A stretch of 64,000 nucleotides of DNA from Myxococcales bacterium. GTDB lineage: Bacteria; Myxococcota_A; Polyangia; Polyangiales; Polyangiaceae. The notes under the pieces were generated by a model, which was not told the DNA's origin, made no database searches, and worked only from the letters and a program-made list of their open reading frames with translations. Position numbers and translations under genes: made by a program. Location of the stretch: the NCBI GenBank assembly GCA_016712525.1, contig JADJQX010000008.1, positions 248,001-312,000 on the forward strand. The letters run 5' to 3'. Of the stretch, positions 32,816 to 42,623 are shown in pieces; positions within the stretch are counted from its first letter, which is position 1, and every line of letters starts with the position of its first letter.

Positions 32816-34737
32816 TCAGAAGCCGCACGTCTCGCCCTTGTTCTGCTCGTCGAGGAACGCCGCGAGCGGCTTGAAGTACTCGAGCATCGCGGTCGCGTCG
32901 GCGCGCGTCTCGCCCGAGAGCACCGCGAGGGCCTCGGGCCACGGCTTGCTCGCCCCGAGCGCGAGCATCGCGCGGAGCTTCGCGCCCGCCTCTTTGTTGC
33001 CGAAGATCGAGCACGTCTCGAGCGAGCCCTTGTGCCCCGCCGCGCGGCAGAGCGCCCTGTGGAACTGGAACTGGTAGATCCTCGCGAGGAAGTACCGGAG
33101 GTACGGCGTGCTCCCCGGCACGTGGTACTTCGCGCCCGGATCGAAGTCGTTCTCGGAGCGTGCGCTCGGCGGCGCGACGCCCTGGTAGCGCTGCTTCAGG
33201 TCCCACCACGATTTGTTGTAGTCTGCACGGGACGTCTTCCCGGAGAACACGTCCCAGCGCCACTTGTCGATGAGGAGCCCGAACGGGAGGAAGGCCACCT
33301 TGTCGAGGGCCATCTTCATCTGCACGTTGAGCTTGGCCTTGTCGTTCGCGGGCACCGTGTCGAGCAGGCCGATGCTCTTCAGGTACTCGGGCGTGACCGA
33401 CAGGGCGAGCGTGTCGCCGATGCCCTCGTGGAAGCCGTCGTTCGCGCCCTGCTGAAAGAGCGCCGGCAGGCGGTAGTAGTAGTGGAAGTAGTAGTCGTGC
33501 CCGAGCTCGTGATGGATCGTGATGAGGTCGTCCTCGGTGGGCTCGATGCACATCTTGATGCGGAGATCGTTCGACCACGTCACGTCCCACGCGCTCGCGT
33601 GGCAGACGACGTCACGGTCCTTCGGGCGCTGGAAGAGCGAGCGCTCCCAGAAGGTCTGCGGGAGCGGGTCGAGCCCGAGCGACGTGAAGAACGACTCGCC
33701 GACCTTCACCATGCCCTTCGCGTCGAGCACCTTCGTGCCCTTCACGTCCTTCTCGAACTTCTTCTTGAGCTTCGAGTCGACGTCGAGCGAGCCCTGGCCG
33801 GGGAAGGCTCGACGATGTCGTAGATGCCGTCCCACTGCTGCGCCCACATGTTACCGAGCAGGTGCGCCGGGAGCGGCTTGCCCGCGGGCACCTTCTCTTT
33901 GCCGTATTTCGCGCGGAGCTTCTTGCCCACGAAGCAGTGGAGCTTTTGGTAAAGGGGCTTTACCTCGGTCCACAGGCGCTCCACGTCGGACTCGAGCTCC
34001 GAGGGGCGCATGTCGTAGCCCGAGCGCCAGAGCGCTCCCATGTCCGCGAAGCCGATCTCGCGGGCGCCCTTGTTCCCGAGCTCGACGTAGCGCGCGTACT
34101 TCTCGCGCATGGGCGGGGCGATCTGGTGCCACCCATTCCACGCCTCTTCGAGCTCCTCGGGCTTGCGGCTCTTCTTGAGGATACGGGAGAGGTCGTCGAG
34201 GGTGAGGCACGCGGCGCCGGGGCGCTTCGGGCAGTACTTGCCCTTCCCGTAGGTGCTCGTCATCGACGCTTGGATCTCGGCGAGCTCGCGCCGCTCGTTC
34301 TCGTTGTCGGGAGCGGGCACGACCTGCGAGAGGCGCAAGAGATCGAGCTGCCTTCGCGCGTCCGGCTCGAGCTTCAGGCCGTCGAAGCGCTTCGCCTCGA
34401 GGATCTTCTTCGTCACGTAGCCGGCCGTCGCCTCTTCGCCGGCCGCGCCGAGCGCCTCGGTGTCGTCGGTGATGAAGTTCTGGTTCACCCAGCCCGCGCG
34501 ATCCCGCTGGATCCACAGACGGCGAAGGTCCGAGTCGATCTCGGCGAGGAAGCGTCGCGCGTCCTCCGGGGTCGCCGCGGCCGACGCCGCCGCGCCGGCA
34601 TCGCCGCCCTGCGCCTGTGTGTGAGGCGACTCGGGGCAAGGCACGACGGGCGCGGGAGCTTCACCTCCGCACGCGGCGGCGAAGAGGACCGGGGCGAGGA
34701 GGGAGAGAGACGTGGCGAGCGTACGCATCCGGTTCAC
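32816..34737 (-). pseudogene. Peptidyl-dipeptidase A (ACE-like, M2 family), frameshifted as read
   Basis: Two adjacent frames together make one M2 zinc dipeptidase lipoprotein. The first (to 33742 as read) has lipobox FAAAC, AGWVNQNFITDDTEAL, and ends with HLLGNMWAQQWDGIYDIVEP, a classic ACE block. The second, from about 33805, continues with FPGQGSLDV and holds the active site HHELGH, the downstream zinc Glu in FHEGIGD, and VCHASAWD. They are joined by adding one base at GAG-CC-TTC (33804-33807); the repaired product would be about 640 residues, normal for the family. Start: GTG behind AAAGGAAG rather than the ATG three codons later. ACE-like enzymes remove C-terminal dipeptides. Real mutation or assembly error cannot be told here. 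Confidence 0.82.
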
Positions 34738-34949
34738 GAGGAGCTTCCTTTTCGTAGTGGCGCGCGTCGCTCGGGAGAGCGTTCGAGCACCGAGGACCGA
34801 GAGCCCACGAGCCGCGCGTGTGCGGGGCCATGGGCGCGGGAGAAACGTGGGACGGGCGGCTTCGTCCCATACCGCGGAAAGGCACGCGCGGGGGCCAAGA
34901 TCGCGCCCGGAACCGAGGACGCACCGCGGCACGGGACCCGCGCGCGCCG

Positions 34950-36140
34950 CTACGAGGCGAGCGCCCGGAGGAGCGCCGAGATCCCGAGGAGCGTGCGGTC
35001 GCGCGGCACGCTCGTGAAACAGATGCGTACACGCGCCTCGTAGCCCGCACCGAACGCCGGCCCCGGGGCGACGAGCACGCCCTCGTCGATGCCACGGAGG
35101 AGGACCTCCGAGAGCTCGCGCCCGGCGAGGTGAGGCCCGAGGTCGACGAAGAAGTAGACCCCCGCCTCGGGTGTGCGCGCGACGACCCCCGCCTCGGCGA
35201 GCGCCGAAGCGACCGCGTCGCGGGTCTCGAGGTACGCGGCGCGTGTGCCTTCGAGGAAGGGCGACGGCGAGACGAGGGCCGCGAGCGCGGCATTTTGCGA
35301 GGCGACCGGGACGTTGAACACCGTGTGGGTGGAGATGCGCAGGGCCGCCGCAACCACCGCGGGGGGCGCCACGGCGAAGCCCACGCGCTGGCCGGCGAGG
35401 GCGAAGCTCTTCGAGAACGAATAGAGCGACACGGTCCTTTGCGCGGCGTCCTCGGCGGAGGCCGGGCCGACCGCGGCGCGAAACGCGACGTGCGCGCGCT
35501 CGTAGGTGACGTCGGCGTAGACCTCGTCGGCGAGCACCCAGAGGTCGTTCCCGCGCGCCACCTCGTGGATCACGGCGGCGAGCTCGGGGCCGAGGATCGC
35601 GCCGTCGGGGTTCCCGGGAGAGACGAAATAGATCGCCCGCGTGCGGGGACCGATGGCGCGGTCGAGGCGCTCGCGGAGCCCCTCGGGGGAGAGGGGCGCG
35701 TGCCCGAGATCGAGCGGGACCTCGACGCACGTGGCGCCTTGCGCCTCGAAGATGCCCGGGGCGAGCGGCCAATACGGAGAGAGCAGCACGACCTCGTCGC
35801 CCGGATCGAGCAGCACTCGCGCCACGCAGTGGAGCGCGTGAGTGCCCCCGGCCCCGAGCAGCACCTCGTCGGCGCGCACCGGGTACCCTCGTCGTTTCGT
35901 CACGTAGTCGGCGAGGGCCTCGCGGAGCGCGGGGAGGCCTCCCGTCGGGCCGTACCGGAAGAGCGCCGCGTCCTCGCGCACGAGGGCATCACGCGACGCG
36001 GGAGGCGGGAGCACGTGGGTGTCGCCGATGTGGAGGGGCACGAGCGCACGTCCTGCGCGGGCGACCTCCGCGATGCGCTCTTCGAGGGCCGCGAACACCC
36101 CCTTGCGTAGCGTCGCGGCCCCACGACCGAGGCGGCTCAC
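34950..36140 (-). CDS. PLP-dependent class I/II aminotransferase
   Basis: This 396-residue fold-type I enzyme has LLGAGGTHALH, the ring-stacking and PLP-contacting SPGNPDG and LADEVYADVTYE, and the Schiff-base lysine in SLYSFSKSFALAGQRVGF, with the substrate arginine near ARVRICFT at the end. It resembles aspartate/aromatic-type transaminases; the substrate is not assignable. Its GTG start overlaps the stop of the kinase gene (GTGA), so it is translationally coupled to a transmembrane kinase, an unusual pairing. Confidence 0.86.
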   Translation of the reverse strand: MSRLGRGAATLRKGVFAALEERIAEVARAGRALVPLHIGDTHVLPPPASRDALVREDAALFRYGPTGGLPALREALADYVTKRRGYPVRADEVLLGAGGTHALHCVARVLLDPGDEVVLLSPYWPLAPGIFEAQGATCVEVPLDLGHAPLSPEGLRERLDRAIGPRTRAIYFVSPGNPDGAILGPELAAVIHEVARGNDLWVLADEVYADVTYERAHVAFRAAVGPASAEDAAQRTVSLYSFSKSFALAGQRVGFAVAPPAVVAAALRISTHTVFNVPVASQNAALAALVSPSPFLEGTRAAYLETRDAVASALAEAGVVARTPEAGVYFFVDLGPHLAGRELSEVLLRGIDEGVLVAPGPAFGAGYEARVRICFTSVPRDRTLLGISALLRALAS

Positions 36141-38614
36141 GGCTTCGCCCGCCCGAGGCACGGCGCGACGTAGACCGAACCGTTCGGGACGTCGAGCGTC
36201 GACAGGAGGAGGCGCGACGTGCCCTGCGGTCCTTCGCTCGCGGCGTCGCAGCGCTTGGCGGCGACGTCGATCGTGACGCCGTCTTGGCGCGCGTCGATGG
36301 CGCCGTAGAGCCTCGCGCGGAACGAGCCGAGCGCCCACGTCGAGCCTTGCGCGACGTCGACGACGCCCGTGCCTTTGCCGACGAGCGCGGCGTCGATGTC
36401 CCCGTCCATGAGGGTGCCTCCCGGGCCCATGCGGAGCCCCGTCGCCACGAGGTGCACACGATCGGTCGCGAGGGTCGTCGGGAACGTGACGGTCCCCGAG
36501 AGGCCCACGCGGGTGGCAGGAGACGCGAGCCCAAGGAGCGCCCCCTCGGGGACGTGGAGCTCGGAGAGCGGGCGCATGGGCACGGAGAAAGCCACGGTGC
36601 GCTTGGGCGAGCCGTCGGGCGATTTTACGGAACCATCCGTATTCATTGACATTTCTGCGCCCGAAGCGCCGTACGGGTCCATGCGCAAGGTGACCGACGA
36701 CGCCTCACCCGCGCGTGTGGCGCGGAGCTCGTACGGCCCGAACGTGCCCGCCGTGCCGCCGACCTTCACGATCGCGGCGGTGAGCGTGTACGCGCGGAGC
36801 CACGGCGTCGCCGAGTCTCCTGTGAATGCACCCGACACGTTCTCGAGCGTGGCCGATGTGCCCGGTCCGAAGGGCGCCGACCAGGTCACCTTCGCGTCGG
36901 TCACGGTGACCTTCTCCAAGAGCCCGCCGGGCGGCACCGCCCCGGTCGACGCCTTGGTGACGAACGCATCGAGCGCCTTGCCGACGCGCGGGTAGCTCCC
37001 TTGGACCTCGAGCTCGAGGTGATCGAGCTCGACGCGCGCGACCGTGAGGCCACGAAGGCCGAGCACGACCTTCGGAGCCTTGAACGACGCGACCTCGGGC
37101 ACGGTGCCCGACACCTCCCCGAGCGTGAGCTCTTGGAGGCCCGCCGACACCTTGCCGACGGTGAGCGTGGCCCCCATGGCCTCGGCCGCCTTGACGTAGC
37201 GGTCGCGCATGAACCCAGGGCCGAAGAGGGCAGCGCCCGCGAGGGCGACCAGCACGAACGCGAGCACGAAGAGGCCGCCGCCGATCGAGCGGGGTTTCTC
37301 GGTGACGACCACGACGTCGCCCGTGTTGGCGTTCGGCGGGAGCCATCCGACGTTCGCCATCTGGATCTCGGGACCACGGAGGGCACCGGGCGGGGGCGGG
37401 AGCGGGCGCGGTGGCTCGGGCGCCGAGCGGAGCGTGGGAGGCAGCGGGCGCGGCGGAGGCGGAGGGAGCCCTTGGGTCTGCGACGGACGCGGCGGAGGCG
37501 GTGTGCCACGCAAGGACACGGGAGGCGGACGCGACGGCGGAGGCGGCCCCGGAGGCGGTCCCGGCGCGCGCGACGAGATCCCCGACACGGGCGAGCGACC
37601 GTGAAGGCTCGGCATCGTCACCTGCCTGCGCGACGACGAGAGCGACATGGAGAGCTCGTCGGGGCCGACCGAAGGCAGGGCCTCGAGCCGCGCGAGCTTC
37701 TCGGCGCGTTTTCGTAGATCGGCCTCGGCGAAGTGCTCGACCCACGCCCCCACGTGCGAGGGGTTCGCGAGCGACACCACGTTCTCGATGGCGAGGGCCA
37801 TGTCGCGCGCGGACGCGAACCGGGCCTCGGGCTCGCGGGCCATGCCCTTCATGACGATGGCGTCGATCTCGGGGGGGACGTCGACGAAGGTGCTCGGCGG
37901 CTCGACGTTGCCGCGCAGGATGAGCGCGACGATCGCGTGGTCGTAGTCGGCGTCGAAGAGCCGACGACCGACGAGCATCTCCCACATGACGAGGGCCGAC
38001 GCGTACACGTCGGTCGCGATGGTGGCCTGGCGCCCGTCGAGCTGCTCGGGCGCGAGGTAAGGGACCTTTCCTTTCACCATGCCGGCCTGGGTGGCCTCGC
38101 TGCTCGTCTTCGCCTTGGCGATGCCGAAGTCGATCACGCGGGTGATGCCGTCGACCCCGACGATCACGTTGTGGGGCGAGATGTCCCGATGGACGATGCC
38201 GAGCGGCACCCCGCGATCGTCTTTGGCGGTGTGGGCCGCATGGAGCCCGTGCAGCATCCCCACCATGACCGAGGCGCACAGGGGCACCGTAGTCGGCTGG
38301 CCTGCCCCCGCCGCCGCGCGAATCAGCCGAGAGAGCGCCTGCCCGTGCACGTACTCCATCGCGAGGAGCACCTCGTCCTCGAGGTCGATGACGTCGATGG
38401 GCGAGACCACGTTCGGGTGACGAATGCGCGCCGCGAGCCGAGCCTCGTCCAGGATCATCGAGCGAAAGTCGGGGTCTTGGGCGAACTGCGGGTGGAGGCG
38501 CTTCACCGCGATCGACTTCGCGAAGCCGCCGGTCCCCTCCATGCGTGCAAAATACACGGATGCCATGCCGCCGGCCGCTATCTCCCCGCAGAGGGTGTAG
38601 CGGCCGAGGGTCAT
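36137..38614 (-). CDS. Transmembrane serine/threonine kinase with AsmA-like extracytoplasmic domain
   Basis: An 825-residue protein. The kinase domain (about 5-285) has AGGMASV, AVKR (Lys 38), VHRDISPHN (Asp 144) and IDFG (Asp 162), so it should be active. A Pro-rich linker (about 350-415), a membrane helix (about 444-466) and a ~355-residue extracytoplasmic part follow. That part has repeated beta-strand units (VGKVSAGLQELTLGEVSGTV, VTVTDAKVTWSAPFG, VGLSGTVTF) reminiscent of AsmA-family beta-groove proteins. AsmA proteins are tied to lipid transport and outer-membrane assembly, so envelope-lipid sensing is a possible input. The ATG is behind a GTG codon; either could start. A hairpin separates it from the upstream beta-barrel gene. 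Confidence 0.85.
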   Translation of the reverse strand: MTLGRYTLCGEIAAGGMASVYFARMEGTGGFAKSIAVKRLHPQFAQDPDFRSMILDEARLAARIRHPNVVSPIDVIDLEDEVLLAMEYVHGQALSRLIRAAAGAGQPTTVPLCASVMVGMLHGLHAAHTAKDDRGVPLGIVHRDISPHNVIVGVDGITRVIDFGIAKAKTSSEATQAGMVKGKVPYLAPEQLDGRQATIATDVYASALVMWEMLVGRRLFDADYDHAIVALILRGNVEPPSTFVDVPPEIDAIVMKGMAREPEARFASARDMALAIENVVSLANPSHVGAWVEHFAEADLRKRAEKLARLEALPSVGPDELSMSLSSSRRQVTMPSLHGRSPVSGISSRAPGPPPGPPPPSRPPPVSLRGTPPPPRPSQTQGLPPPPPRPLPPTLRSAPEPPRPLPPPPGALRGPEIQMANVGWLPPNANTGDVVVVTEKPRSIGGGLFVLAFVLVALAGAALFGPGFMRDRYVKAAEAMGATLTVGKVSAGLQELTLGEVSGTVPEVASFKAPKVVLGLRGLTVARVELDHLELEVQGSYPRVGKALDAFVTKASTGAVPPGGLLEKVTVTDAKVTWSAPFGPGTSATLENVSGAFTGDSATPWLRAYTLTAAIVKVGGTAGTFGPYELRATRAGEASSVTLRMDPYGASGAEMSMNTDGSVKSPDGSPKRTVAFSVPMRPLSELHVPEGALLGLASPATRVGLSGTVTFPTTLATDRVHLVATGLRMGPGGTLMDGDIDAALVGKGTGVVDVAQGSTWALGSFRARLYGAIDARQDGVTIDVAAKRCDAASEGPQGTSRLLLSTLDVPNGSVYVAPCLGRAKP

Positions 38615-38743
38615 CACGGCGTCGCGTTGGCTTGTGCTCCCGGCGTGCACGATGGGTCCGTGGCCGTGCCCGAGAAGACCGAGAACGGCGCCTCGAGTGT
38701 ACCTTACCGAACGGGTCGATCGCGAGGTTTGGGCCGAAATGGT

Positions 38744-38780
38744 CGATGCCCCGAGGGCCTTTCGGGCCTTCGGGGCATCG
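38744..38780 (-). terminator. Hairpin after the beta-barrel protein gene, no T-run
   Basis: Outer 11-bp perfect stem CGATGCCCCGA / TCGGGGCATCG encloses a second GGCC / GGCC pairing. It begins 25 bases after the stop on the minus strand. No T-run. Confidence 0.45.
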
Positions 38781-38804
38781 TGGAGGTCGAGCTTTCGGGT
38801 CGGC

Positions 38805-40565
38805 TCAGAAGCCGAACTGCACGCCGAGCTCGGGCGAAATCGCGGGGAGAACGCCGTTTCCGAGGGCGAACGCCATGCGGAGCCCGAGGGGGATGGCGAC
38901 ACGCTCGGTCGCCATGATGCGCACGCCGCCGCCGAACCCGATGAAGCCCGGTCCGCCGAGGTACCAGGCGTCGACCGTGCAGTTCTGGCCGGTCCCGGTC
39001 TTCGTGCAGTTCGCCGTGGAGGGCGAGGGCTGACGCGCTTCGGTCACGGTGACGCCGACCTTGGCGTCCCAGTTCGAGATGCCACCACCGAGGAAGGCGT
39101 AGGGCACGATGCCCTTGGTCTTGGCGAGGCCGTCTCCGAAGAGGTAGGTGCCGCGGGCTTCGAGGTGGATGGGGGCGCTGAAGCCCTTACCGTCGACGCC
39201 ACCCTCGGTGCCGGGGTACGTGTTCACGACGAGGCCGAGGCGCGCGCCGATCATGATGTTCTTCGTGACGCCGTAGTCGGCCGTCGCGAGGATGCGGATG
39301 GTGGCCGGGGCCACGCCGCCCTGCACCTTGTTGTTGGCCTGGCCCGCGGTGATCGCGTCGTTCTCGGCGCGCTCGGCCGTGTTGGTCGGGCGCGTCGGGT
39401 AGTCGCGGCTGCCGCCGCTGTCGTAGCAGTAGTAGCCGGTGTCCTTCAGCGGCAAGAAGTTGTTCTTGTCGTCGAGCTTGCAGACGTCGTCACCCGAGGG
39501 CAAAAACGCGAAGTCCATGCCGAACTGGAGGCCTGCCCAGAACTTGCGGTAGCCCTTGGGGCCACCGGCGGGGGCCGTGCAGACGCCCTTGTCGAGCGGG
39601 TCGGCGCCCTTGTCCTTCTCGCACTTGTTCGACTGGCATTCGTTGTCCTCGACGCACGCCTCACCCTCGGGCTTCCCGGTGGGCTCGTCGCCCCCGCCGG
39701 TCGGCGGCTTCTTCTTGCAACCGGGGAAGTCGGGGGGGCAGTCGCCCGTATCGGCGCACTGCGTGGGCGCGGGCTGGTTCGGGAGGTGCGGGGCGTCGGC
39801 GACGGCCTGCGCCGTGATCTTGGTCTTGTAGGGCTCGTTGCGGCTGCCGGCCGTGGCGACCGGGTCGTTCTGATCGTTGAACCCCTGGATATAATAGAGG
39901 AAATCGCCGGTCTGAACGTCGCCGCAGGGGGAGTTGCCGCCCCACTGCTTCTCGGAGAGCTTGCGGAGCTCGAACTGCTTGAACTCCGTCATGCCGAAGC
40001 CCTTGTAGCGAACGAGCACCTTCACGAGCTTCTCTTCGCCGCCGTACTCGACGAGCACGGGCACCGAGGTGCGCACCTGCTGCTCGGGGAAGGGCGTGTG
40101 CACGAAGTCGCCCGAGGGGCCCTTGGAGGGGCCGGGGCCCGGGCCGGGAGCGGGCGCGCCGCCACCCTTCTTGGCCGCCTCGAAGACCGCGGTGATCTCT
40201 TTGGTGGTGAGGTCCTTGTCGAGGGCGACGGCCGGGTCGGCCTTGAGCGCCTCGGCGAAGGCCGCTTGGCCCTTGTCCTTGTCGTTCAGGCCGCCCACGT
40301 AGACGACGCCGAGGTCACGGTGGAGGAGCGCCTTCACGCCCGGGGCGCACTTGTCGGCGCCGCAGGCCGCGAGGGCCTTTTCGAGCTTCTCCTTCGCCTT
40401 GGCGAACTCGGTGGCGAGGTAGTCCTCTTCCATGGCCTTCTTTTGAAGGGCCTTGGCGCCGGCTTCGGTCTTCGGGTCGGCGAAGGCGGGCGAGTCGCCG
40501 ATCGCGAACGTGAGCCCGATGGCGAGAGCCGCTGCGGTGACAAGCTGACGAGTGCGTCGTTCCAC
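38805..40565 (-). CDS. Exported TPR-containing protein with C-terminal beta-barrel
   Basis: This 586-residue protein has a signal peptide (cleavage after AFA, near residue 29), a helical TPR-like region (about 35-115) and a Pro/Gly linker. An Ig-like beta segment (about 140-220) and a cysteine-rich insert (CADTGDCPPDFPGC, CVEDNECQSNKC) follow. The C-terminal half has alternating beta-strands ending in GVQFGF, a terminal Phe typical of outer-membrane barrels. The layout fits a myxobacterial outer-membrane protein whose periplasmic arm binds partners. Function unknown. GTG start behind GGAG. Confidence 0.78.
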   Translation of the reverse strand: MERRTRQLVTAAALAIGLTFAIGDSPAFADPKTEAGAKALQKKAMEEDYLATEFAKAKEKLEKALAACGADKCAPGVKALLHRDLGVVYVGGLNDKDKGQAAFAEALKADPAVALDKDLTTKEITAVFEAAKKGGGAPAPGPGPGPSKGPSGDFVHTPFPEQQVRTSVPVLVEYGGEEKLVKVLVRYKGFGMTEFKQFELRKLSEKQWGGNSPCGDVQTGDFLYYIQGFNDQNDPVATAGSRNEPYKTKITAQAVADAPHLPNQPAPTQCADTGDCPPDFPGCKKKPPTGGGDEPTGKPEGEACVEDNECQSNKCEKDKGADPLDKGVCTAPAGGPKGYRKFWAGLQFGMDFAFLPSGDDVCKLDDKNNFLPLKDTGYYCYDSGGSRDYPTRPTNTAERAENDAITAGQANNKVQGGVAPATIRILATADYGVTKNIMIGARLGLVVNTYPGTEGGVDGKGFSAPIHLEARGTYLFGDGLAKTKGIVPYAFLGGGISNWDAKVGVTVTEARQPSPSTANCTKTGTGQNCTVDAWYLGGPGFIGFGGGVRIMATERVAIPLGLRMAFALGNGVLPAISPELGVQFGF

Positions 40566-40775
40566 GTGTTTCTCCGTTCGGAAGAGCCCTTACAACGATT
40601 TGACCCGGCTCGTCTCGAAAAGTGAAAAAACTGCGGTCGCGGCGGAAGCGCGAGGCACGCCTCGAGCCTCGAACGGTGAACACACGCCCAGGCCCGAGCC
40701 CCATCTCTCGTGCCTCGAAATGGCGACGCGGGCCCCCCGAGAGGAAGACCCGCGCCACGTCCCCACGGGACTCGA

Positions 40776-42431
40776 TCACTTCGTGACGACGCCGCCCTTC
40801 GGCGGGACGAGGAAGAGCACCTTGCGCTCGTCGAGCTTCACGTTGCCGGGCACACCGACCACGTCGAGGAAGGCGTTGAAGAACTGCGCGGCCACCTGAG
40901 GCTCGACCGTGGTGTTCGTTTGGGGGATGACCTCGAAGCACACGGGCGTGCCCACGGTCACCTGGGTGAAGGTGTCCTTGATGCCGTCGCCGTTCGTGTC
41001 CTTCGCGGGGTGCGCGGGGCACTGCTGGCTCGGGTCGCCCTCGTCCTTCGCGCGAAGGGCCTTGATGAACTTGGTCGCGTCGACGCCGCCTTCGTTCGCC
41101 GGGTCGTTCCGCGGGATGACCGTGACGTCGTAGGTGGAGCCCACGGCGATCGCCTTGATCGCGTTGACCACGCCCTGCCCGATGTTGGGGCTCGACTTCG
41201 CGTACTTGAAGTTCAAGCGGCAGCGCCCTCCCGGAGCCGAGGGAGCACGCGCGGCGTTGTTCACGCCGGTGCAGCACTGGCCCGCCGTGCACCCGGAGAA
41301 GGCCGACGCGGGCAGGTTCGAGCTGGTCGCGTCGGAGAGGGCGTCGGCTTGGGTCTCGTTGCCCGGGCCACCCGAGTCGCTCGTCAGAGAGACGAAGCGG
41401 GCGCTCGCGCCGGTGAACGCGCTCGTGACCTGCGCGGTCGTGATGCCTCCGCGCGTCGCGTGCCAGCTCGCGTCGGTCGTGAGGACGACCACGGGCACCG
41501 CGCCGGCGCGGAAGCGCACCGCGCCGCGGGTACCGGCCGGGGGCGTGACCGCGGGGACGCCCGTGACGGCCCCGCCCGTGAGGACGTGGAACATGGCAGG
41601 CACCTGGCCCTCGGGCGTGTCGCCGCCGCCGCTCGCGCCGAGCTGGCCCGCGGCGGTCTGCGCCTGCGACAGCGTGGTCGTCACGGGAGAGAGCACGCGC
41701 ACGAGGTTGCCGTTTCCGTCGGTCTCGTCTTTGTGGCTGACGATAGCGATGCCGACGTTCGGGATCGCGGCCTGGAGCTGCGTGAGGAGGTTGCCCGCGA
41801 GCGCGTTCCGAATGCCCGTGATCTCGTCGGACATCGAGCCCGTCGTGTCGGTGACGAAGGCCACGTCGACCGACTGGATGTTCGTCTTGAACTTGAGCAC
41901 GTCGTTCTGCGGCGTAGGCGCCTCGTTGAACGGCTCGACGAAGAAGAAGTCGCGGTTCTCGCTGCCGCGGCGGAGCGCCACGATGGTGATTTTGCCGCCC
42001 GTCGACCCGCCGTCGGCCTTGACCGTGACCCCCGTCGTCTGGCCGAGCGGGCCGGCCGGGAGCGTCGCGACCGACGTGAAGGTCGCGCCGTTGAACGCGC
42101 CGAGCTCGGGGCGCTCGAGGGTGAACGTGGCCCCGGCCGTCACGTCGCGGTCACCCGCCGGGTCCTTGCGGATCACCTTGAAGCCTTGCGTGGCGGGGGT
42201 CGGCGGGTTCGTGGACGTGTCGATGAAGACGACGGCGTTCACGGGGTCGAGCTGGAGACCGTTCGTGTTCTCGCCGCCGAACACGGGGCCCGCGGGGCCG
42301 CCATCGGGGGACGTGCCGGGCGGGACCGCCGGGTTCTGAGCCGGGTCGAAGATGGCGTCGCGCTCGGACGAGCCACAGGCGAACGAGGCGGCGAGCGACA
42401 AGACGAGCGTGAACGAGACGGGTTTCTTCAT
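40776..42431 (-). CDS. VWA-domain lipoprotein
   Basis: A 551-residue predicted lipoprotein: signal with lipobox SFAC (Cys about 19), a Pro-rich linker, an Ig-like beta domain (about 70-170), then a von Willebrand A domain beginning VDVAFVTDTTGSMSDEI (metal site D-x-T-G-S) and running to about residue 440, with a disulfide-type CTAGQCC insert. It probably binds protein or matrix ligands at the cell surface. CGGAGG sits five bases before ATG. It lies upstream of the beta-barrel gene on the same strand, 210 bp apart. Confidence 0.86.
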   Translation of the reverse strand: MKKPVSFTLVLSLAASFACGSSERDAIFDPAQNPAVPPGTSPDGGPAGPVFGGENTNGLQLDPVNAVVFIDTSTNPPTPATQGFKVIRKDPAGDRDVTAGATFTLERPELGAFNGATFTSVATLPAGPLGQTTGVTVKADGGSTGGKITIVALRRGSENRDFFFVEPFNEAPTPQNDVLKFKTNIQSVDVAFVTDTTGSMSDEITGIRNALAGNLLTQLQAAIPNVGIAIVSHKDETDGNGNLVRVLSPVTTTLSQAQTAAGQLGASGGGDTPEGQVPAMFHVLTGGAVTGVPAVTPPAGTRGAVRFRAGAVPVVVLTTDASWHATRGGITTAQVTSAFTGASARFVSLTSDSGGPGNETQADALSDATSSNLPASAFSGCTAGQCCTGVNNAARAPSAPGGRCRLNFKYAKSSPNIGQGVVNAIKAIAVGSTYDVTVIPRNDPANEGGVDATKFIKALRAKDEGDPSQQCPAHPAKDTNGDGIKDTFTQVTVGTPVCFEVIPQTNTTVEPQVAAQFFNAFLDVVGVPGNVKLDERKVLFLVPPKGGVVTK

Positions 42432-42623
42432 GGCGGCCTCCGTTGCCTACGACTCACGCAGGCTGCCATGGCCCATGCACGATGCAAAGCTTCCAACGCC
42501 GAAACTTCCTAGCGTAGGGCCATCCCACCTTTCCGTCCATCGTCTCTTTCGCTAGGGGATTTTCCTCCCGTCTCGCCGCTCGACTCGCTCGCCCCGCGCG
42601 ACTCGCTCGAGACGGACGCGCCG

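Noticed and set aside
33742..33847. Programmed frameshift in the M2 peptidase
   Set aside because: The junction GAG-CCT-TCC offers no X XXY YYZ heptamer and slipped tRNAs would pair poorly; an indel explains it better.
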